64,000 nt of DNA, taken from the NCBI GenBank assembly GCA_029238785.1, contig JAQWFN010000004.1, forward strand, positions 23,807 through 87,806, in the 5' to 3' direction. The DNA comes from Flavobacteriales bacterium. GTDB lineage: Bacteria; Bacteroidota; Bacteroidia; Flavobacteriales_D; Sanyastnellaceae. Under the pieces are notes generated by a model that was not told the DNA's origin, made no database searches, and saw nothing but the letters and a program-made list of their open reading frames with translations. Each line of letters begins with the position of its first letter. Positions within the stretch are counted from its first letter, which is position 1. The position numbers and the translations under genes are program-made. Shown piece by piece: positions 52,604-61,620 of the stretch.

Positions 52604-53588
52604 TACCACTGCGCTTGTAGCCTACCGCTTACCGCATGAAACGCGTTCTTTTTTGCTTCGCGAAGCAAAACAAGGAGACCATTGGTTTGAAGCGAAGGCC
52701 TTCATTCCTTCAGCACCCAAGTTTCGCTTTGTTGGACATCGTACAAGCTATGAATACCAAGCAAATGCGCTTAATGAAGCGCTTCAGAACATCATCATAA
52801 AGACAAAAAACACATCGCCCACAACAAAAGAAACACACCTTGAAAATTGCCGGCTTGCTATTGAAAAATTGAGTAAGAAAGTATTGGATAAAGTGGTACT
52901 AAGCCGAGTGCACTATTTCCCGCTTGGGCAGGCGAAGGCAGACGAACTTTTTTCCGCTCTTTGTGAAAACTACCCCAATGCTTTTGTGTACTTCCTCATT
53001 CATCCGGAGCTTGGAGTTTGGTGCGGTGCTAGTCCGGAAGTCCTCATTGACAAAAATGGCAGCAGCTACGAAACCATGGCTTTGGCCGGAACCATTGATA
53101 CCACCTCCCCTCGCGAATGGACCGCAAAAGAGTTCAAAGAGCAACAATTGGTGAGCGATTATATTGAGCAACGTTTAAGTGCGCTTTCGCCAAGTAGCTT
53201 GAAAGTTCACGAACGCACGGAACAGCAAGCTGGCCACTTGAAGCATTTGAAAACTCAAATTGATTTTAACTACAGTGGAGAGCTTAAAACGCTACTTTCC
53301 TTCCTCCACCCTACTCCTGCCGTAGCCGGAACGCCCTTAGACCAAGCCATTGATTTGATTCTCGAATTAGAACAACACGAGCGCGAACTTTACACCGGTT
53401 TTTTGGGTTTAAACGTTGATGAGAAATCATCTACTTACTATGTCAACCTCCGCTGCATGCAGTGGACAGGACAAGGGTATTTACTTTACGCCGGAGGTGG
53501 CATAACGAGTGAGTCTTCCCCTTTATCTGAGTGGCAAGAAACCAATTCTAAGCTCCAAGTACTTCAAGGCGTGCTTGAAAAGTTGTAA
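52596..53588 (+). CDS. menF: isochorismate synthase (MenF)
   Basis: Converts chorismate to isochorismate, the first step of menaquinone synthesis. The 330-residue product is short for the family (E. coli MenF about 430) because the N-terminal region is reduced, but the chorismate-binding core is intact: LSKKVLDKVVLSRVHYFPLG, GASPEVLIDKNG, ALAGTIDTTSPREW, HPTPAVAGTPLDQA, and AGGGITSESSPLSEWQETNS at the C-terminal end. It overlaps the thioesterase and precedes menD by 21 bases. Confidence 0.93.
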   Translation: MPNTTALVAYRLPHETRSFLLREAKQGDHWFEAKAFIPSAPKFRFVGHRTSYEYQANALNEALQNIIIKTKNTSPTTKETHLENCRLAIEKLSKKVLDKVVLSRVHYFPLGQAKADELFSALCENYPNAFVYFLIHPELGVWCGASPEVLIDKNGSSYETMALAGTIDTTSPREWTAKEFKEQQLVSDYIEQRLSALSPSSLKVHERTEQQAGHLKHLKTQIDFNYSGELKTLLSFLHPTPAVAGTPLDQAIDLILELEQHERELYTGFLGLNVDEKSSTYYVNLRCMQWTGQGYLLYAGGGITSESSPLSEWQETNSKLQVLQGVLEKL

Positions 53589-53609
53589 ACTTCGACCAGA
53601 ATTCTGTAA

Positions 53610-55280
53610 ATGCAAAGCAACAAGGAAAACGTACAAGATCTTATCTCCATTCTCGTGCAGAGTGGCTTGAAGCACGTGGTTATTTCTCCAGGGTCGAGAA
53701 ACGCTCCCATTTCATATAGCTTTTATCATCATCCTGAAGTGGAGTGCTACTCTATTCCAGACGAAAGGGTTGCTGGGTATTTTGCCCTAGGAATGAGCCA
53801 GTTCATCAAAGCTCCTGTGGCGGTTGTATGCACTTCTGGCACAGCAGCATACAATTACGGTCCGGCCGTTGCCGAGGCCTTTTTCCAAAAAACCCCATTG
53901 ATTGTTCTCACCGCAGACCGACCAGAAGAGTGGATTGCACAGGGTGAAGGTCAGAGCATCTTTCAAAACGAAATTTTTGGGAAACACGTGCGCTTTTTTG
54001 CTCAGCTGAAGGAGTCGAGCGACAAGCAAGCCCGTTGGTTCAACCAGAGAAAAATAAATGAAGCTTGGGAAGCCTGCACTTTACGAACGCGCGGACCAGT
54101 TCACCTCAATATTCCTTTAAACGAACCCCTTTATGATTATGCCGATCGCATAGAACAAGCACCGGTCAAGCGCACCATGGACATGCAACACGCTTTGAGT
54201 GAATCCAATTGGGCCCTCATCGCGAAGCAAATCTCCAGCACAGAAAAAGTCATGATCCTCATTACTCAAAACGCCGACTTGGTGAACCCTGAGGATTTGG
54301 ACAAGGTGGCCGCGCTCAACAATGTTTTGGTACTTACAGAGAGTACAAGTAACGCATCTAGTGAGCACGCCATTACTTGTATTGACCGCCTTCTTGAGGG
54401 GAATTCTAAGGAAGAACTGAGTGGGTTCATCCCTGATTTACTCATCACCATTGGGCACAACATCATTTCGAAAAAAATCAAAGCGCTGCTCCGAAGTCAT
54501 CCTTTAAAGCACTGGCATGTGGACGAAAGTGACCGTTTTCTAGACACTTTTCAGCAACTAGAAACCACCATTCCCGTGAACGGCAAAGACTTTTTAGCTC
54601 AAATGGCGCTTCGAGTTGAAACCACTATAAACAGCAAGTACCATCAATTTTGGATGCTTCGCGAAAAGGCGATTCAAAAGAAGCACAGCGCAGTGCTTGC
54701 GAGCATGCCTTTTTCAGACATGAAAGCTTTTGAATTGATTTTGGCGGCAATCCCTGAGCAAACCGACCTTCAGATGGGCAACAGTTCAGTGGTTCGATAC
54801 ATTCAACTTTACAATTCTCGCAGGGACCTTCGTTACTATGGAAATAGAGGAACCAGTGGCATCGATGGATGTACCAGCACCGCTATTGGATTTGCATTGC
54901 TTAATGAACGAGTAACAAGCTTAATTTCTGGAGACATTGCCTTTTTCTACGACCACAATGCTTTTTGGCATGAACACCTTCCATCAAATCTCAAAGTTAT
55001 TGTAGTGAACAATGGAGGTGGTGGAATTTTCAGAATCATTCCTGGTCCGGCCAGCTCCAATGCGCTTGACGCTTGTTTCGAAACACCACATCAGCGCAGT
55101 GCAAAAAGTACCGCAGAAGATTTCGGTTTACCTTATTTTTCAGCGGAGAATGAGGAAGAATTAGCTGAAGGATTGCGTGCCTTGTATGCTAGTGATGGCT
55201 GCAGTATTCTTGAAATTTTCACACCTCGTTTAGAGAACGACCAGGTCTTACATCGCTACTTTGCCGCTTTAAAAGCCTAA
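53610..55280 (+). CDS. menD: SEPHCHC synthase (MenD)
   Basis: A thiamine-diphosphate enzyme that adds 2-oxoglutarate to isochorismate. The 556-residue product shows VISPGSRNAPISYSFY (residues about 25-40), the Glu region YSIPDERVAGYFALGMSQ, and the cofactor motif RGTSGIDGCTSTAIGFALL with GDIAFFYDHNAFW and VVNNGGGGIFRIIPG at the C-terminal side. Length normal. In Bacteroidota menB often follows; here the next plus-strand gene is menA after an opposite-strand gene. Confidence 0.96.
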   Translation: MQSNKENVQDLISILVQSGLKHVVISPGSRNAPISYSFYHHPEVECYSIPDERVAGYFALGMSQFIKAPVAVVCTSGTAAYNYGPAVAEAFFQKTPLIVLTADRPEEWIAQGEGQSIFQNEIFGKHVRFFAQLKESSDKQARWFNQRKINEAWEACTLRTRGPVHLNIPLNEPLYDYADRIEQAPVKRTMDMQHALSESNWALIAKQISSTEKVMILITQNADLVNPEDLDKVAALNNVLVLTESTSNASSEHAITCIDRLLEGNSKEELSGFIPDLLITIGHNIISKKIKALLRSHPLKHWHVDESDRFLDTFQQLETTIPVNGKDFLAQMALRVETTINSKYHQFWMLREKAIQKKHSAVLASMPFSDMKAFELILAAIPEQTDLQMGNSSVVRYIQLYNSRRDLRYYGNRGTSGIDGCTSTAIGFALLNERVTSLISGDIAFFYDHNAFWHEHLPSNLKVIVVNNGGGGIFRIIPGPASSNALDACFETPHQRSAKSTAEDFGLPYFSAENEEELAEGLRALYASDGCSILEIFTPRLENDQVLHRYFAALKA

Positions 55281-55282
55281 AG

Positions 55283-55666
55283 TCAGCGCTTTTGTTGCCT
55301 CAACCAAACGAGGGCTTCTTGTTCTGACGAGAAGGTCATTGTAGGCAATTTAGGTTTGTTGTGTTTGATGTAGAAATTGATGATTAATCGTTTTGCTAAA
55401 GAATCCAGCACAAAAGCATCGGCTTTGGACCTTGAGTTTCTATTGGGATCTGACATCCATTTTTTGGCACTGGGAAGAATCACCACATCGTCTTCCAGCA
55501 CGATTAAGGTTTTGAACACCTTCAGTCCAATTTCTTGAAGAAAGTCGTGCAGGTATTGAGCTACTTCCACCCCAATTTCTTGTTCGCGCTTAAGTACAAC
55601 TCGAACGATATGTTCATCGAGTATTTCAATGCTTGTTTGTTCGAAATCTTTCTTCACTCCACCCAC
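55283..55666 (-). CDS. unrecognised 127-residue protein, possible STAS/SpoIIAA-like fold
   Basis: A soluble protein with alternating strand and helix pattern (EILDEHIVRVVLKREQEIGV, EVAQYLHDFLQEIGLKVFKT, TLIVLEDDVVILPS) resembling STAS-like domains of Bacteroidota, and a conserved-looking SKADAFVLDSLAKRLIINFY helix. Family assignment is weak. It begins with GTG (55666, another GTG at 55657) and converges tail-to-tail with menD, two bases apart, on the strand opposite to all men genes. Confidence 0.5.
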   Translation of the reverse strand: MGGVKKDFEQTSIEILDEHIVRVVLKREQEIGVEVAQYLHDFLQEIGLKVFKTLIVLEDDVVILPSAKKWMSDPNRNSRSKADAFVLDSLAKRLIINFYIKHNKPKLPTMTFSSEQEALVWLRQQKR

Positions 55667-55756
55667 AACTTCACCTATTCAGCTTTGTAATATCATAATT
55701 CATCGACACAATAACAAAACTCATAGTACAATGATACAAATTTACTTAATCCGAAC

Positions 55757-55764
55757 TACCTTTG
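55757..55764 (+). promoter_or_regulatory. -7 box of menA (leaderless type)
   Basis: TACCTTTG matches TAnnTTTG and ends four bases before the menA ATG at 55769. It gives menA its own start separate from menD. Confidence 0.6.
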
Positions 55765-55768
55765 TTTT

Positions 55769-56677
55769 ATGGAAAAAGTAGGTATTTGGCTCTCCGCATT
55801 TCGACTTCGAACCTTACCCTTGGCGCTCTCTTCTATTTTTATGGGAGCAGCTATTGTTTCAGATCCCCCTTCAGACTTTGTTCTTACACTTAGCCTTGCC
55901 GCTTTAACCACTTTGTTCCTTCAGATTTTATCGAACTTGGCCAACGACTATGGCGATCATCAAAATGGGGCAGACAATGACAAAAGGGTTGGTCCAGCAA
56001 GAGCCGTTCAATCTGGCGACATCTCTTCCAAGGCCATGTTTAAAGCCATGCTTATTTTTAGTGTTTTAGCCTTAACAAGTGGTTGTGCCTTGCTTTACAA
56101 CGCCTTTGACCAAGAACAGGGATTGCTTGCGTTCATTTTCTTCATCATTGGCTTATTGGCCATTGGTGCTGCTTTGAAATACACTGCTGGCAAAAACCCC
56201 TATGGTTACCGCGGTTTAGGCGATATTAGTGTTTTTGTTTTCTTCGGCTTGATAGGGGTTGCTGGCACCAATTTTCTCTTCACCAAAGACTTTGATCTCA
56301 TTGCTTTACTTCCCGCTTGTACCATTGGTTTTTTATCTGCTGCAGTGCTCAACTTGAACAACATGCGGGATATTAATGGCGACCGAGAAAGTGGCAAACG
56401 AACCATTGTTGTTCTTATGGGGAGTAAGCAGGCAAAAATGTATCATTATGCGCTCATCTTTTCTGCTTGGATGAGTTTGCTCTTGTTTTTCTTGCTGAGC
56501 GATCTCAATTCTTGGGCCTATTTGGCATTTATTTTCTTCCCTATTCATCTTGTTCATCTCAAAAAAGTAGCTGCCGTTCAGGTGCCTGCAGATTTCGACC
56601 CTGAGCTTAAAAAAATAGCCTTAAGCACTTTCGGAATTAGTTTCATCTTACTCTTGCTCGCTGTCATTTCTTTGTAA
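55769..56677 (+). CDS. menA: 1,4-dihydroxy-2-naphthoate polyprenyltransferase (MenA)
   Basis: Prenylates DHNA to demethylmenaquinone in the membrane. The 302-residue product is a UbiA-type multi-pass enzyme (about eight helices) with the two Asp-rich motifs: NLANDYGDHQNGADNDKRVG (about residues 58-78) and NNMRDINGDRESGKRTIVVL (about 196-215). The opening KVGIWLSAFRLRTLPLALSS is typical. It sits after a -7 box and starts a plus-strand run with the DUF418-like gene, menC, menE and rdgB. Confidence 0.95.
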   Translation: MEKVGIWLSAFRLRTLPLALSSIFMGAAIVSDPPSDFVLTLSLAALTTLFLQILSNLANDYGDHQNGADNDKRVGPARAVQSGDISSKAMFKAMLIFSVLALTSGCALLYNAFDQEQGLLAFIFFIIGLLAIGAALKYTAGKNPYGYRGLGDISVFVFFGLIGVAGTNFLFTKDFDLIALLPACTIGFLSAAVLNLNNMRDINGDRESGKRTIVVLMGSKQAKMYHYALIFSAWMSLLLFFLLSDLNSWAYLAFIFFPIHLVHLKKVAAVQVPADFDPELKKIALSTFGISFILLLLAVISL

Positions 56678-56771
56678 CTTCGCAGCGCTACATCTCTCCT
56701 AACTTTTATTTTTATTCAATAGGGGTTTCACTTTAAATGTTTAGCAAGTTCCTTAAAGCTTGCTCTGAACT

Positions 56772-57776
56772 ATGAATACAACTAAAAGCTATTATTCAGG
56801 AGCAGATTTGCTCTTGGGTGTTTTATTGATCATGCTGTGTATTGGACTTTTTCACCTGGCTGAAATCAACATCTATCACGGTGTTGCGAGGGAAAGGTTC
56901 AGCTTGTTTTTTGACATCCCTTTAGCCATCTTTTTGTTCCTTCAAGCTGTTCGTCTTTCATACACTGAAAAAGGGGGAATTGGCATTATGAGAAGGAAGC
57001 GACTCTTATTCTACCAAGGACTCATTCTTGGCGCAATAGGTTTATTGCAATGCTTTGTTTTTGAAAGCTCATTGTTCTTATTACTTGGAATAGTGCACCT
57101 TTTTTTGGCCTTAATCATGACCATAAGCACTTATTTGGTTTCCATTTTGTTTTTAGCTGCTCTCTTTACCGCTCATTACCTTCAATTTACAGAAAAACCC
57201 TGGTTAGTTCAAGGAAGTTCTTCGCCAGCTTTGAACATCTTGGGGCTTGTAACCTTGAGGGGCTATTATAGCATCTTTCCTTGGATCTGCTTTTCTTTAG
57301 TAGGGCTTATTTTTGGCAGAATCAAACTGTCATTTATGTCGGTAATCGGCATCCCTCTTGCCATTGCTCTTGTGCTTCTTGCTCTTTTTACAGAAAGCCA
57401 ATTAAAAGACATGTTCACCCTTGCTGCTAATCCAAATTTATTTCAGCAAGGCCTCGAAGGTCCGAACTTTTTCCTCCCCTCCTTCTTTCTCGTAGGTTTA
57501 GCCTTTGGAATGGCCATTTGGTACTTCTCCATTAAGCTGAACTCCAATAAAAAATGGAATCCCTTTGGCATTATTGGGTACATGAAATACAGCATTCTGA
57601 TTTTTGCTGGAATCTATCAAGTTGTTATCGCTCTTTTTCTTCCTCAAGACATTAGCCAGCAGGCGATGATCGTTATGCAGCTTGCTTTTTGGTTGGTCGT
57701 GCTTCCTTTCTCGTATTTTTGGCGAAAACATTTCAAACTTGGTCCTGTTGAACAAGTGTTCAAACGACTTTACTAG
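56772..57776 (+). CDS. multi-pass membrane protein, DUF418-like
   Basis: A 334-residue inner membrane protein with eight to ten hydrophobic segments. The last residues FKLGPVEQVFKRLY resemble the GPLEWLxR ending of DUF418/YeiB proteins, and YYSIFPWICFSLVGLIFGRI resembles their FPWxxFxLxGxxLGR segment, but the N-terminal DxLRG motif is absent (here YYSGADLLLGVLLIML), so this is a divergent member. It lies between menA and menC, three bases before menC, so it is translated with them. A role in quinone metabolism is suggested only by position. Confidence 0.6.
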   Translation: MNTTKSYYSGADLLLGVLLIMLCIGLFHLAEINIYHGVARERFSLFFDIPLAIFLFLQAVRLSYTEKGGIGIMRRKRLLFYQGLILGAIGLLQCFVFESSLFLLLGIVHLFLALIMTISTYLVSILFLAALFTAHYLQFTEKPWLVQGSSSPALNILGLVTLRGYYSIFPWICFSLVGLIFGRIKLSFMSVIGIPLAIALVLLALFTESQLKDMFTLAANPNLFQQGLEGPNFFLPSFFLVGLAFGMAIWYFSIKLNSNKKWNPFGIIGYMKYSILIFAGIYQVVIALFLPQDISQQAMIVMQLAFWLVVLPFSYFWRKHFKLGPVEQVFKRLY

Positions 57777-57779
57777 CAC

Positions 57780-58841
57780 ATGTATAATCTACAGTTCTCT
57801 TATCGCTATCATCCATTAAAATTCATTAAGCCTGCTACCACCTCTCGAGATACCCTTACTGAGAAACCCTCGTGGATCATTAGAATTAGTGCTGAAAACG
57901 AAGAGGGAAAGAGGATTACAGGTTACGGTGAAGTGTCCATTATTGAAGGCTTAAGCGTTGAAAACAGCGCACAAATCAAGCAGGAGCTCTCCAAGATTGA
58001 ACAGCAGCCAAACAGCTTGTTAAGCGACAATTACAATCACCTTCCCGCCTTAAAATTCGCCATCGAAACAGCCTTGATGGATGCTCAAACAGATCATCAT
58101 TGCCTTTTCGACACGCCCTTCACCAGAAGAGAAAAAGCCATTAACATCAATGGTTTGGTTTGGATGGGGCCAATTGAATACATGAGAAAGCAACTCAGTG
58201 AAAAAATCGTTGCTGGTTTTGATTGTGTGAAGCTTAAAATTGGTGCTTTAGATTGGGAAAAAGAACGCTCACTCATTGAAGCCCTTCGCGAAACCTACTC
58301 TAAGGATGAAATCATGATTCGGGTGGACGCCAACGGTGCCTTTACCAATCGATCTCCTCATAAAAAACTAGAAGAACTCGCCCAATTAGATGTTCACTCC
58401 ATTGAACAAGTTGTTGCTGCGGGAAATTGGGACTTGCACAAAGAGCTGTGTGAACACGGAGCCATACCCTGCGCCTTGGACGAAGAACTCATTGGAACTT
58501 TTGAGCGTTCAGAACAAGAGAAAATGCTCGATTACATTCGTCCGCAATTCATTATTCTAAAACCTTCCTTGTTGGGCGGTTTGGCGGCTTCAGACCAGTG
58601 GATTAGTGTGGCCGAAGAACGCAAGATCGGCTGGTGGGCAACCAGCGCTTTGGAAAGTAACCTTGGACTAAATGCCATTGCGCAATGGTGCTCGAGCAAA
58701 GAAAATCCCATTCACCAAGGGCTCGGAACGGGGTCTTTGTACCACAACAATTTCCATTCGCCCCTAGTGGTTTCTGGCGGACAATTGCATTACAGCAATG
58801 ATAATTGGGCTAATTTTGACGAATTATGGCCGGACGCATAA
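57780..58841 (+). CDS. menC: o-succinylbenzoate synthase (MenC)
   Basis: An enolase-superfamily dehydratase making o-succinylbenzoate. The 353-residue product shows the KxK general base region FDCVKLKIGALDWEKE (about residue 142), metal ligands in IMIRVDANGAF (Asp), HSIEQVV (Glu) and CALDEELIG (Asp), and the second Lys in FIILKPSLLGG. It overlaps menE by 16 bases. Confidence 0.92.
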   Translation: MYNLQFSYRYHPLKFIKPATTSRDTLTEKPSWIIRISAENEEGKRITGYGEVSIIEGLSVENSAQIKQELSKIEQQPNSLLSDNYNHLPALKFAIETALMDAQTDHHCLFDTPFTRREKAININGLVWMGPIEYMRKQLSEKIVAGFDCVKLKIGALDWEKERSLIEALRETYSKDEIMIRVDANGAFTNRSPHKKLEELAQLDVHSIEQVVAAGNWDLHKELCEHGAIPCALDEELIGTFERSEQEKMLDYIRPQFIILKPSLLGGLAASDQWISVAEERKIGWWATSALESNLGLNAIAQWCSSKENPIHQGLGTGSLYHNNFHSPLVVSGGQLHYSNDNWANFDELWPDA

Positions 58842-59869
58842 TCTATCAGCAGCAAAGCTTTGAGCTCAAACCCGGGGGCAATTGGTTAAGACTTCCCCGC
58901 AAGGAGGCATGGCTCGACGCTATTTACCGGGTTTTGGAACAGTGGTTTGACGATTCGCCCGTGATGAACCTTCAAACCAGCGGCACCACCGCTTCGCCCA
59001 AGAAAATTATTTTTCAGAAGCACAACATGGCATTGGGCGCTCAGCTTACTGCACAGCACTTCAACATGTTTTCCAACACCCAAGCCTTGTGTTGTTTGCC
59101 CGCAGAATACATTGCTGGCAAGATGATGATCATACGCGCCATTGTGAATGAATGGGACCTCTTCATCCAAGCCCCTTCATCTTGTCCACTTCACCCCAAT
59201 TTACCCCCCATTGATTTCGCCGCTTTAACGCCCATGCAAATGGCCAAGAGCATTGAAAACACGGAGGTCATCGCTCAAAGAATCAACACCATTATACTCG
59301 GTGGCGCTCCTGTAGGAAAGCACTTAAAACAACGCTTGCAGCACTACCCCAATCGCCTTTATGAAACTTACGGCATGACCGAAACCATTACTCATATTGC
59401 AACGAGGAAAATTAATGGCGAAGATCGTTCAGAACATTTCACTTGCTTGCCCGGTGTGCGATATCAGTGGGATGAACGCAAATGCTTGACCATTGAGGCC
59501 GACCACCTGCCTGAGAAAGTCATCACCAACGACCGGGTGGAGCCTGTTGATTTTGAGTCTTTTGAGTTGTTGGGTAGAATTGATCATGTGGTGAATTCAG
59601 GCGGTGTAAAGATTCATCCAGAGCAGCTCGAAGACCAGCTTGGCGATTGGTTCGATATTGCTTTTTATTTTTCTGGGCGAAGCGATGAAGAACTTGGAGA
59701 AAAGCTCGTGCTTTACCTCGAACGTGAGCCCTTAGATCCACGCAGCGAAAAACTCTTGATGAGCAGCATGCGTGAAGAATTGGGAAGCATTCGAGCCCCC
59801 AAAGAAATTATTTACCTCCCGGAGTTCGCAAGAACTGCTTCGGGCAAAATCATTCGAGAGCACAAATGA
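58826..59869 (+). CDS. menE: o-succinylbenzoate-CoA ligase (MenE), short form
   Basis: Activates o-succinylbenzoate with ATP and CoA. The 347-residue product is short compared with E. coli MenE (about 450) but keeps the AMP-binding motifs NLQTSGTTASPKKIIF (about residues 48-63), YETYGMTETITHIA and LGRIDHVVNSGGVKIHPEQL, plus the C-terminal lysine region FARTASGKIIREHK. It overlaps menC and, by four bases (ATGA), rdgB. Confidence 0.92.
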   Translation: MAGRIIYQQQSFELKPGGNWLRLPRKEAWLDAIYRVLEQWFDDSPVMNLQTSGTTASPKKIIFQKHNMALGAQLTAQHFNMFSNTQALCCLPAEYIAGKMMIIRAIVNEWDLFIQAPSSCPLHPNLPPIDFAALTPMQMAKSIENTEVIAQRINTIILGGAPVGKHLKQRLQHYPNRLYETYGMTETITHIATRKINGEDRSEHFTCLPGVRYQWDERKCLTIEADHLPEKVITNDRVEPVDFESFELLGRIDHVVNSGGVKIHPEQLEDQLGDWFDIAFYFSGRSDEELGEKLVLYLEREPLDPRSEKLLMSSMREELGSIRAPKEIIYLPEFARTASGKIIREHK

Positions 59870-60441
59870 AAACACTTGTATTTGCCACCAACAATCAGCA
59901 CAAGTTAAAAGAAATCCAAGCGCTTTTAGGGAATCATTTCACCCTAAAAACACTCGAGGAGATTGGCTGTACCGAAGACATCATTGAAGACGCTCCCGAC
60001 TTGGAAGGAAACGCCAGAATCAAAGCGAGATACATCAAAGAACACTATGGTTTAGACTGTTTTGCCGACGATACCGGTTTAGAAATTGAGGCCTTAGACA
60101 AGGCACCCGGCGTGATTTCAGCACGTTATGCCGGAGAGCAGCGAAGCAGTGAAGACAACATGCAACTCGTACTTGAAAAGCTAAAAAATCAAACCAGCCG
60201 AAGAGCAAGATTCAGAACAGCCATTTGTTTGATTCTCGATGGAGAAGAACACCTTTTTGAAGGAATTATTGAAGGGGAGATAGCCCAGGAACGCAGTGGT
60301 GATGAAGGCTTTGGTTACGACCCCATTTTCTATCCTGAAGGCCAAAATCAGACCTTCGCTCAGATGAGTTCTGAAGCAAAAAATGCCATTAGTCATCGAG
60401 GAAGAGCCTTCCAAAAGATGATTGAATTTCTCAACGGTTAA
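59866..60441 (+). CDS. rdgB: XTP/dITP diphosphatase (RdgB/HAM1)
   Basis: Hydrolyses ITP, dITP and XTP to keep deaminated purines out of nucleic acids. The 191-residue product begins MKTLVFATNNQHKLKEIQAL and has the family blocks DCFADDTGLEIEALDKAPGV, SARYAGEQRSSEDN and GDEGFGYDPIFYPEGQNQTF. It is translationally coupled to menE by a four-base overlap, though unrelated in pathway. Confidence 0.95.
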   Translation: MKTLVFATNNQHKLKEIQALLGNHFTLKTLEEIGCTEDIIEDAPDLEGNARIKARYIKEHYGLDCFADDTGLEIEALDKAPGVISARYAGEQRSSEDNMQLVLEKLKNQTSRRARFRTAICLILDGEEHLFEGIIEGEIAQERSGDEGFGYDPIFYPEGQNQTFAQMSSEAKNAISHRGRAFQKMIEFLNG

Positions 60442-60483
60442 TAAGCTTATTGGCTCATCGCGAGCGCATGAATAGAAATATGC

Positions 60484-60491
60484 TAATTTTG
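60484..60491 (+). promoter_or_regulatory. -7 box of accA
   Basis: TAATTTTG matches TAnnTTTG and ends 22 bases before the accA ATG. Confidence 0.55.
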
Positions 60492-60513
60492 TCGTTCACA
60501 AAGTGCAGAACCT

Positions 60514-61470
60514 ATGCCTATTTATCTTGATTTTGAAGAGCCGATTAAAGAGCTCAGAGAACAATTAGAAAAGACATTAGAGATCGAAGAAGTCTCAAAA
60601 GTTGACGTAAAACAAACTGTGGACGAGCTTCAAAAGAAGATTGCGGCAACCACAAAAGAAATTTATAGCAACTTAACGCCTTGGCAAAGGGTTCAAGTTT
60701 CTCGTCACCCTGAACGCCCATACACCTTAAGCTATATCAAAGCCATCACAGAGGGCAACTTCATTGAATTGCATGGCGATCGTACGGTTAAAGACGACAA
60801 GGCCATGGTTGGTGGTTTGGGTCAAATTGGCGACGAAACATTCATGTTTATTGGTCAGCAAAAAGGCATCAACACCAAAATGCGACAGTACCGCAACTTT
60901 GGTATGGCCAATCCTGAAGGCTACAGAAAAGCGCTGCGTTTGATGAAAATGGCCGAGAAGTTTGGTAAGCCTATCGTAACGCTTATTGACACTCCTGGTG
61001 CATTTCCAGGATTAGAAGCAGAAGAGCGCGGACAGGGTGAAGCTATTGCCAGAAACCTCCTTGAAATGTGTCAGCTCAAAGTGCCTGTAATCTGCATCGT
61101 TATTGGCGAAGGAGCATCTGGTGGTGCTTTGGGAATTGGTATTGGTGATCGTGTTTTGATGTTGGAAAACACCTGGTATTCTGTAATTTCTCCTGAGAGC
61201 TGCAGTAGTATTTTGTGGAGAAGTTGGGATCATAAAAAGGAGGCTGCTGAAGCTTTGAAGTTGACAGGTGAAGACATGTTGAAGAACGGACTCATTGACG
61301 GGATTATTCCAGAGCCTTTGGGTGGTGCTCATACCGATCATGCCGCCATCTTTCAAACGGTTAGAGATACCATTCTGAAAGAATTTAAGGCACTCAACAA
61401 GCAGAAAGCCGACAAACGCATTGCAAGCCGCATCAAGAAGTTTTCGAGCATGGGTGTTGTGGCCAGCTAA
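60514..61470 (+). CDS. accA: acetyl-CoA carboxylase carboxyltransferase subunit alpha
   Basis: Transfers carboxyl from biotin to acetyl-CoA with AccD, making malonyl-CoA for fatty acids. The 318-residue product starts [19 protein letters not shown] and shows [56 protein letters not shown] and [20 protein letters not shown]. Length normal; accD is not in the window. Confidence 0.97.
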   Translation: MPIYLDFEEPIKELREQLEKTLEIEEVSKVDVKQTVDELQKKIAATTKEIYSNLTPWQRVQVSRHPERPYTLSYIKAITEGNFIELHGDRTVKDDKAMVGGLGQIGDETFMFIGQQKGINTKMRQYRNFGMANPEGYRKALRLMKMAEKFGKPIVTLIDTPGAFPGLEAEERGQGEAIARNLLEMCQLKVPVICIVIGEGASGGALGIGIGDRVLMLENTWYSVISPESCSSILWRSWDHKKEAAEALKLTGEDMLKNGLIDGIIPEPLGGAHTDHAAIFQTVRDTILKEFKALNKQKADKRIASRIKKFSSMGVVAS

Positions 61471-61564
61471 GCTCATTTCGATAAAAAGAACAACTTGGTT
61501 GATAAACTTCGCTTTTCAACATATAACAATGGGCAACTTTGTTTTATATGTCGTTGAGGAGTAT

Positions 61565-61572
61565 TAGTTTTG
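61565..61572 (+). promoter_or_regulatory. -7 box of the OmpA/TPR lipoprotein gene
   Basis: TAGTTTTG matches TAnnTTTG and ends 48 bases before the ATG at 61621. Just upstream, ACATATAA at about 61520 and TTATATGT at about 61544 form an imperfect inverted repeat over the -33 region, a possible operator. Confidence 0.5.
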
Positions 61573-61620
61573 CACCAATTTAGCATAAGAAAACAATAAA
61601 TTCTAATAAACAATTTAAGA

